Source of the DNA: Welwitschia mirabilis
Taxonomy: Eukaryota > Gnetophyta > Gnetopsida > Welwitschiales
Reading direction: 5' to 3'
Assembly: GCA_051453625.1 (NCBI GenBank)
Contig: JBOZIK010000001.1
Coordinates: 127,082,617-127,146,616 of the forward strand
Length of the DNA stretch: 64,000 nucleotides
In this document: piece by piece, positions 57,155-64,000 of the stretch
How positions within the stretch are numbered: position 1 is the first letter of the stretch
Layout of the letters: the number at the start of each line of letters is the position of its first letter
Made by a program: the position numbers and the translations under genes
Notes under the pieces: model-generated
The model's database searches: none
Told to the model about the DNA's origin: nothing
The model's input: only the letters and a program-made list of their open reading frames with translations

Positions 57155-58485
57155 TGTAAAAAATAACATTATAACTAAGTTAAATAATTAATTAACCTTA
57201 ATATAAGGATTAGTATAATTGATTTCATTGCAAAAAATAGGTCTTTTATTTATTTTCAAATTAATTATAAACTTAGCTATTTTCTGTTACATTTTTAGGT
57301 GAATTATGATTAATTTGAGGACATGCCTTAATTTAATCATTAAATAACTTAAAATGATAGTGGCATTGGCTAGGACTACTAACACTGTAGATCTATATGC
57401 ATAAACTACCTTCAAACTCACATTCTTGGTATGTCATGGAAAATTGAATAGAATGTAGTTACAATTTTGATCAAATTTCACATAAATAAATAATTACATT
57501 CTTAATAACATGTGGTGGTGATAACAAGAACTTGTAGAGTAACATTTGAGAGGGCTACATAGGATGATAATGAAGACACATGACATCATCAGTAGTTGGC
57601 AGTAGTTGTAGTACTCTAGAGCTAAGTGTTGGTATTATCATAAGCATCTTTACCAAATGAAAAAGAGGCAAAACTATCTTACTTAATGTCATGATTTGTA
57701 ACTATATACATGACATTTACAAGACAAAGGCTTGTAACCATCCCTTCCCCCCATTTTTACCTATAAAAGGGCCTTCAATCTTTTATTATATCATTTTTAT
57801 TTGGAAGAATTATAAAACCTTGAAGCATTAAATTGTAATGGCTTCCTAAGTGACTCTCTAGAAAAGTAAATTGGTCTTCGAGGATAGCTAAGGAATTCCT
57901 CTTACTTATTTCTTTCTTTACTATAGAGTTGTTTCTTTTTATAATACATCAAGTTGTTTTTCTTTGATTTTAATTCATGAGTAAAATTATAATTGTGATG
58001 CTTAAGTAACTACTTCAATCACTAAAGTTCATTTAATTGAGCGAACTCTTTTTAATCACTTAGTCTAACTCTTTTATCTTTTTAGATCTTAAGTACTTAG
58101 AGTTATTACTTTATATTATTATTTTAAGATTACATTATTAATTAAATTTACCATTGATCATATAGTAAATGAGATTGTACCCCATAAATTGAGTTAAAAA
58201 CACTTGATAATTTTAAGCATTTTGTAGAAAGAAAATTAAACAACAGTAGAGTGAAGGATTTCTTAGGGATGAATCAATGATACTTAGAGCTAGATTTCTT
58301 TATCTTCTCTCAAGATGAAGATCAAATCAACTTTAAATGCCACCTCTTTATCTTTCTTTTCTAAAATTGTAACTTGCATTAAGTTTATGTTAATGAATGA
58401 TAAATCTAAAGCCATCTTATTCTTAAGAAAGAACAATAGATAAGTTCAAACTTAGCATTAAATTTGATATAAATTTGTGTCAACA
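57155..58485 (+). repeat. LTR2 of second type (element D 3' LTR)
   Basis: About 1331 bp from TGTAAAAAATAAC to GTGTCAACA. TATAAAA box at 57762-57768. Directly followed, without spacer, by LTR3. Confidence 0.8.
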
Positions 58486-59840
58486 TGTAAAAATTTACAT
58501 CAAGATCAAGTTAAATGATTAATTAACCTTAATACGAAACATTAATATAATCTATTTCATCATAAAAATAAGTATTTTATTGATTTTCATATTAATTATA
58601 AACTTAGCTATTTCCCATGATATTTATAGGTGAATTATGCTCGATTAGAAGACATGCCTTAATCTAAGCATCAAACAACTTAAAATGCTAGTGATGCTAG
58701 CTAGGACTACTAGTTACACTAGCCTATATGCACATAATACCTCCAAATGCATGTTTATAGTGTGTCATGGAAAGTTAAACAAAATGCAGCTATGGGCTTG
58801 ATTAAATCTCACATGAAAAAAAATTGCATTCTTAATCACACATGAAGATGATGAAGAGGACTTGCAAAGTAACATTTGACAAGACTGAATAGGATGATGG
58901 TGGAGATACATGACATCGTTAGTGGCTCATAGTAGTTACAAAACTCTAAAGCCAAGTGTTGGTATTTTCATAATCATACTCAGCAAATATAAAAGCAACA
59001 AACTATTCTACCTAATCTTATGATTTATGATTATCCACCTAAATCTATAAGTCAAGGGCTTATAACAACTTCTCTACTCCATTTCTTCTTATAAAACTGC
59101 CTTAAACCCTTCATTATATCATCTTTGATTTAGAGAATTATAGAACCTTAGAGCATCTACTTATGATGGCTTTCTAAGTGATCCTTTAGGGGAGTGATCT
59201 AGTCTTCAAAGATTGGTAAGGAGTTTTTCCTGCTTCTTTCTTTCTTTGCTTTTCTTTTTGTAATACATAAATTTGTTTTTCTTTGATTTCAATTCATAGG
59301 TAAACTTATAATTGGAATGATTAGGTAACTACTTTAATCATTATAGTTCATTTTAGTTGATTCTTTTTAAGCACTTAATCTAGCTCTTTTAATTTTATAG
59401 ATCTTAAGTATTTAAAAGTCCTTACTTTCTATTGTTATTTTAAGACTAAAGTGTTAATTGAATTTAACATTTCTCATATCGTGAATGAGATTATGTCCCA
59501 TGATTTAATCATAAAGTATTTGATGATTTTAACTATTTTGTAAAAAGGTGACTAAACAACATTGAAGAGAAGGATTACCTAAGGATAAATTAGTGATACC
59601 TTAGAGCTAGTTTACTTTTCTCTTCTCTCAAGATAAAGTCCAACTCAAACTATAAACATCATATTTTTCTCTTTCTTTGCTTAAAATTTATAACTTGCAT
59701 AAAGTTTAAGTTAGTGAAATTCTGAACCTTAACCCATTAGTACAATTCTGAACCTAAACCCATGCTATCTATGAGAAAGAATGATAGCTAAATGCAAACT
59801 TAACTTTAAATCTAGATCATTGTAAAACTGAGATCATCCA
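58486..59840 (+). repeat. LTR3 of second type, abutting LTR2
   Basis: Starts TGTAAAAATTTAC and aligns along LTR2, with the TATAAAA box at 59090-59096. At its end TTGACATC followed by TAAGTGTATG (59841 on) resembles the element D primer site with a 5-bp deletion, so it may be the 5' LTR of a further copy whose interior is gone. Confidence 0.75.
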
Positions 59841-60928
59841 TTGACATCTAAGTGTATGATTTTATGATGATCAATTAAGGAAATATCAGCTTATCATATA
59901 TCATATGTATGAAAAGTTCCTCTAAAAAGCTAGTTTTACATGAAAGTTTAGTGATACATCATAATAAAAGCTAAATGAAAAGAAGACCTTCCATGGCAAC
60001 ATATATACATATTCATAATGTAGGAATACATAGTTATAATTACATTAATAATAATTAAAGTGAGGTTCTTTCATATCAACTACCAAATAAAAATAATAAA
60101 GTTTATACTTATATGAGATTATACAAATTAATTTTAAACTAATATTATAAATATGGCATGAGATGTAACCAATAATAATTTCAAGATTTATTACTTATGT
60201 CATACATCTTAATGTACTGATATTTTAGCTACTCATTAATTGGGTGAATAATATAAAATTAAAATAAGAAAGTACCACATAACTATAATGGTGTTTTCAT
60301 GTATCCCATGCTTATAAGTTCTTCCTTATTTTAGTATTATGCATAAGAATACATTTATGTTATTTTAGCTACTTAGAATAATTTTTGAGATCATACATCC
60401 TTTAGATAGTGTGTATATCATGTCTCATTCTATTAATTATTTCATGTGAAATTCATCATTATATAATGATATTTGTTAAATGTATTTACTAACATTCATG
60501 TTTACTTCTAAGTGTGATTCAATGCAATTATGTTATGCATATTTTAGTTGTATAATGATGAAAGTTTAGCACATTCATCAATGATTATTGTTAATTCTAA
60601 TATGCTTTAACGAATTCTAATATGTCTCCTTAAATGTGTTTTCTTATATGTTCATGCATATGAATTAAATGTCTTAAGTAGGTGTTTACTATTTTGTGCA
60701 TAAAATGATATAATATTAGTGATTTTTCTATGATGCTCATTGAAAAATTTAAGCATTTAATTAACTTTCTTTATTCTTTAACTTCTATGATATAAGTCTT
60801 ATTGAGACTAGTGATTAATTAGTAGCATTATGATTATTTCCTTTTAGCATTCTATATAGTTATATATTACTAGATTTATTATGTTATGTTATAAAGAAGC
60901 AGCTATGAGGTTCCCTAATAAAATGGCA

Positions 60929-60967
60929 TGTGTATGTATGTGCATGTATGTATGTATGTATGTATGT
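60929..60967. repeat. (TGTA)n microsatellite
   Basis: TGTATGTATG, one interruption (TGCATG), then (TATG)n to 60967. Confidence 0.9.
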
Positions 60968-61027
60968 TAATTACATTTTTAAATGAGTCTACTATAATAT
61001 TCATTCTATTATAATACTTCCCTCCTA

Positions 61028-61110
61028 TTGGCTCTCACCAAGGCACTGGAAAGATATGAGAGGTTTCTTATGCTTGGTAATGAAGTTACTAATGGACAAT
61101 TATGGCTAAG
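61028..61110 (+). pseudogene. Possible MADS-box K-domain exon fragment
   Basis: The frame reads ALTKALERYERF, then NEVTNGQLWLSE. The first 12 residues resemble the start of the exon after the MADS domain in AGL6/SEPALLATA-type MIKC genes (xxTKTLERYQRC), and the length up to NGQ is close to the usual exon of about 79 bp. No clear AG acceptor is seen directly before it, and I did not find the next K-domain exon (..YLKLKA..LQRTQR) in the remaining 2.9 kb. It may be an orphan or decayed exon, or chance. Confidence 0.25.
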
Positions 61111-61239
61111 TGAAATTGGTGAATCGATAATAATTTATATTAATATATATGTATTATCATCAATCATGCAATATAAGTCCTTATTAGGAATGAATGATGT
61201 AATTCCAAGAGTTGTTAACTAAAATGTGTGTGTGTGGTT

Positions 61240-61277
61240 GGGGGGGGGGAAGGGAGGGGGGTGGGTGGAGGAAGGGG
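61240..61277 (+). other. G-rich tract, G-quadruplex-type
   Basis: G-runs of 10, 3, 6, 3, 2 and 4 separated by one to five bases, preceded by (TG)n. It fulfils the four-run G-quadruplex pattern and is in sharp contrast to the AT-rich surroundings. Confidence 0.7.
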
Positions 61278-64000
61278 AATATCTTTTGGTGTTATTTCAT
61301 TTTAGTTTAATACCATATTCTTCTTTTGGTTAATTTGATTATTAAGTTCTTATAATATTTCTTACATTGTTTCATACATATGATTATTCATATGCCTACT
61401 AATTTGGATCATCTTAATCTATCTTACACTTATGTGTATTAGAGAAGATGGAAAAGAGTCCTAATATAGAACTACATGTGCTCTAAACTCCTTTGGATGA
61501 GGATACATATGTATAATTGCTTAGCTATCAGTGTAATTAATCACTCAATCATGACTTTACATCTTTATTATGTTTTCCTAATTAAGATCCTAAGAATTAT
61601 TATTAAGTAAATTTTGTCATGTAATTACTTAATAATCTTAAAATTGAATATGGTGGTGACTAGGTGAGCTATTATTATATAGTTCTCCTAAGGTGTAGCT
61701 CATAGATAGTTGAGAGATAATTCCCTCAGTCTTAACCTAATTGATTCACTATGATAATTAATCATGTAATTTAACTAATTACAAAATTTATTCTTCTTAA
61801 GGATAATCTAAGGCTAAGATGTGACAATAATGTCTTGGTTTTTACTATAGCTATGTGAAACATGTCTTAGTATGTCCTTCTTTATTAGTAGTATATAACT
61901 GTTTATTTTTATAACATATGCTTCCTCTTACTATCATGTAATAAATTTGGATTTTTTTTTTAGCATCAGTTGATGGTTTGCAATATACCTATCTAAGGCA
62001 TAAAAAAAATTAAATATCTTTTCACATAGTATTGTTGAGTGAAAGGATTACTATAAAAGAAAAAATTTATTAGGTTTTAAAAATAAAAACATGAAAATAT
62101 TGCTTAAAGCAACTTGATCTCATAAAATTACCCTTTTTATAATAAAATTTCATTATATTATTTTAATTTTACTCAATATTAGGAGCAAATATGTTATAAA
62201 ATGGTAATTTTAAGTAAACATTAAGATTTTTGAGTGTCTTATTATTTCTAATAAATTTACAAATTAAAAAAAAACACTTTAGACTCTACATAGCTAAATA
62301 TATCTTCTCATCAAAAACTTTATTTAAAATTTATTTTAAATCCACCAGTTGTTTTAGTCAATAGATTAAGTAGGTCCATGTGTCTTATAATTTAGGTTAA
62401 ACATTTTTTCCACTCAAATTCCTCATCCATTCTTGATATATTTTGTTTTATTATATATTTTTATGATTACCATTCAAAATCACAATATTATCATCTTATT
62501 TTTATTTTATTTCTTATACTATTTTATCTTTTTTTTTTCTAAAAATACATCTCACATAGTATTAATATGATTTCATGAAGGATCCTTAGATTTAGTTAGC
62601 ACATATGATCGATGATTTTGTTATTCTGATCTAGATGAAAAAGATGCATTTGTGGCACATATTATTTAGTAAAAATATAAAAGACATAGTATGGAGATGA
62701 AAACATGTATAATATTGTTTATATTCATATTTTCACCCTGGCATAAGATGGTTGATTATAAAAAGAGAAACAGGCTACTAAGAATTTTTTTTTTTGAAAA
62801 ATAAGACATATGACTCTAATAATTTTGTTCTTTAATTCATAATTTTTTATTTATATAATATTGCAAGTTATATATTATGCATATGAGCTATTTAATAGTC
62901 ATATGCTTAAAGAAAGGCTTCATTACTAGTAGTTTATGTTTGGAGTATAACTTGCATGATATTATAGTTAATGTTTATCTAGATGTAGAAAAACTAGAGA
63001 ACTACCAAGATGTAAATGCATTTTAGTTTGTTTATTATCATAATGTGCAGAAAAACTATATCATATCCCATATCTTATAAATCTTAATTACTTAGATATT
63101 AAGTATATTAAGCTTTTAATTGAATGATAACTTACTCTTCTTTAAAGGCCTTGTCAAAATAAGATGTTATTTCAAATTAACCTTATTTTGTAATTTTTAT
63201 AATTCATCATGAAAATGATAATAATTATGTTAGAAGGTTTTTATGGGCAAATCTATCCAAACATTTAAAGTTAGATAACCCAATTATGTAAGTAATTAAA
63301 TCACATGATAAGGCTAATAAATTAAAAATTTTAAGAGAACATAATAATATATTTTACATCTTATTTTATCATTTAAATTCTTGGTAAATTTGATAGGTGT
63401 GCTATATTATGAATAGACATTTGCTTCCTTATGTTATGTGATTGATAGATTTTATGCATTATAAAATAAATGAGCATGTGAATTAGTACATGCACTCTTA
63501 CCTAGAACTAAGAATGATAAATGAGTAGATTTACTCTACCATGACTTTATATTCTTAATATGTGTAAGGACACTTGATTCATAGCATATTTATTGTTTTC
63601 TTTATTAGAATTAAAGAGTTTATATCATTATGCCATACTACAAGTTTGAAATTTATGCATGTATGTCTTAGATGAATTAAACTTACTTATGAGTTTATGA
63701 AGGATTAAGAAGAAGCTAGCATGAGGAAATGATGTAGGTAATTAATATTGCAAATTAAAAAAAGAAAATTACTCACCCTAGTCAGGTGCACGAGTCATAA
63801 ATATTATTCCTCTTTTTATACTCTAATATAGCTTATTATTCATCCCACTTATTAATGCTAAACCATGTGATCTTATGATATTGAGCTATGTGCCTTTTTT
63901 TAATCTATATATATAGATCTTTTTCTCTCTTATTAAAAAAAAAAAAAAATATTACTTTTATTTTTCTCTATAAGTGCATTGCCTTATTTCATATCTCTTT

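Larger units (their letters stand above)
51120..58485 (+). mobile_element. Element D: Gag-PR-only LTR element
   Basis: LTR1, primer site 52325-52343, leader, Gag 53090-54300, Gag end plus protease 54740-55890, 3' region to 57154 and LTR2 57155-58485. RT, RNase H and integrase are not present and no gap could hide them. D's protease is closer to that of C than to family 1. D shares LTR1 with element C, suggesting a tandem C-D array. Confidence 0.8.
59841..64000. other. Unassigned AT-rich DNA at the right end
   Basis: No retroelement domain recognised. Contains a possible MADS K-domain exon (61028-61110), a TGTA microsatellite (60929-60967) and a G-rich tract (61240-61277). The remainder is low-complexity AT-rich sequence with short A and T runs. 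It may be intron or intergenic host DNA. Confidence 0.5.

Noticed and set aside
60000-64000. Search for tRNA or rRNA genes
   Set aside because: No T-arm GGTTCRANTCC-type box with a matching A box and no rRNA core motif seen here or elsewhere in the window by eye.

Overview
This is an AT-rich, gap-bearing window of nuclear DNA from a flowering plant. It is almost entirely a graveyard of retrotransposons. I found no intact host gene, rRNA, tRNA or CRISPR array. The plant assignment rests on an L1-type LINE with a zf-RVT C-terminal domain and on several Ty3/gypsy elements of the Athila kind: Gag with a CX2CX4HX4C knuckle, a Gag-PR-RT-RNase H-integrase order, and primer-binding sites complementary to the 3' end of tRNA-Asp. 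The species cannot be named from the sequence. Nearly every coding region is broken by stops and frameshifts, and most substitutions that can be judged are C-to-T or G-to-A, as expected of old methylated DNA.

Layout: (1) 1-2460, LINE remnant, + strand. (2) 2461-20362, element A, - strand, with both LTRs; its RNase H region is split by element 1 (7445-14658, + strand), which has its own LTRs, a well kept primer site and an unusual lysine/acidic ORF instead of a recognisable Gag. (3) 20363-25760, unassigned AT-rich DNA. (4) 25761-26595, the first part of a second-type LTR (LTR4), cut by element B (26596-37354, - strand). (5) Element C, + strand: protease part 37355-38304, then element 2 (38305-47128, + strand) inserted, then RT, RNase H and integrase 47129-50170. 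(6) 51120-59840, three second-type LTRs with a Gag-PR-only element D between the first two, and the second and third LTR abutting. (7) 59841-64000, unassigned DNA with a possible MADS K-domain exon, a TGTA microsatellite and a G-quadruplex-type tract.

A, B, 1 and 2 form one family (family 1): similar LTRs of about 1.05-1.28 kb, a shared 3' noncoding module holding a GA/CT microsatellite, and a recurring short palindromic motif, GTCATC(T/C)(A/G)GATGAC-like, in LTRs, leaders and 3' regions. C and D form a second family with different LTRs (about 1.3 kb). A and B carry recognisable RT and integrase. Elements 1 and 2 appear to be deletion derivatives: they keep only the last part of integrase and carry a conserved accessory reading frame in its place. 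D keeps only Gag and protease.

Runs of N: 3939-4038, 4274-4283, 9644-10587, 12697-13329, 14838-14937, 19961-19970, 20947-21437, 29253-29352, 29701-30467, 33473-33975, 43835-43857, 49986-50085. Three of the exactly 100-N gaps are flanked by the same sequence on both sides, so they look like unmerged contig overlaps, not real repeats.
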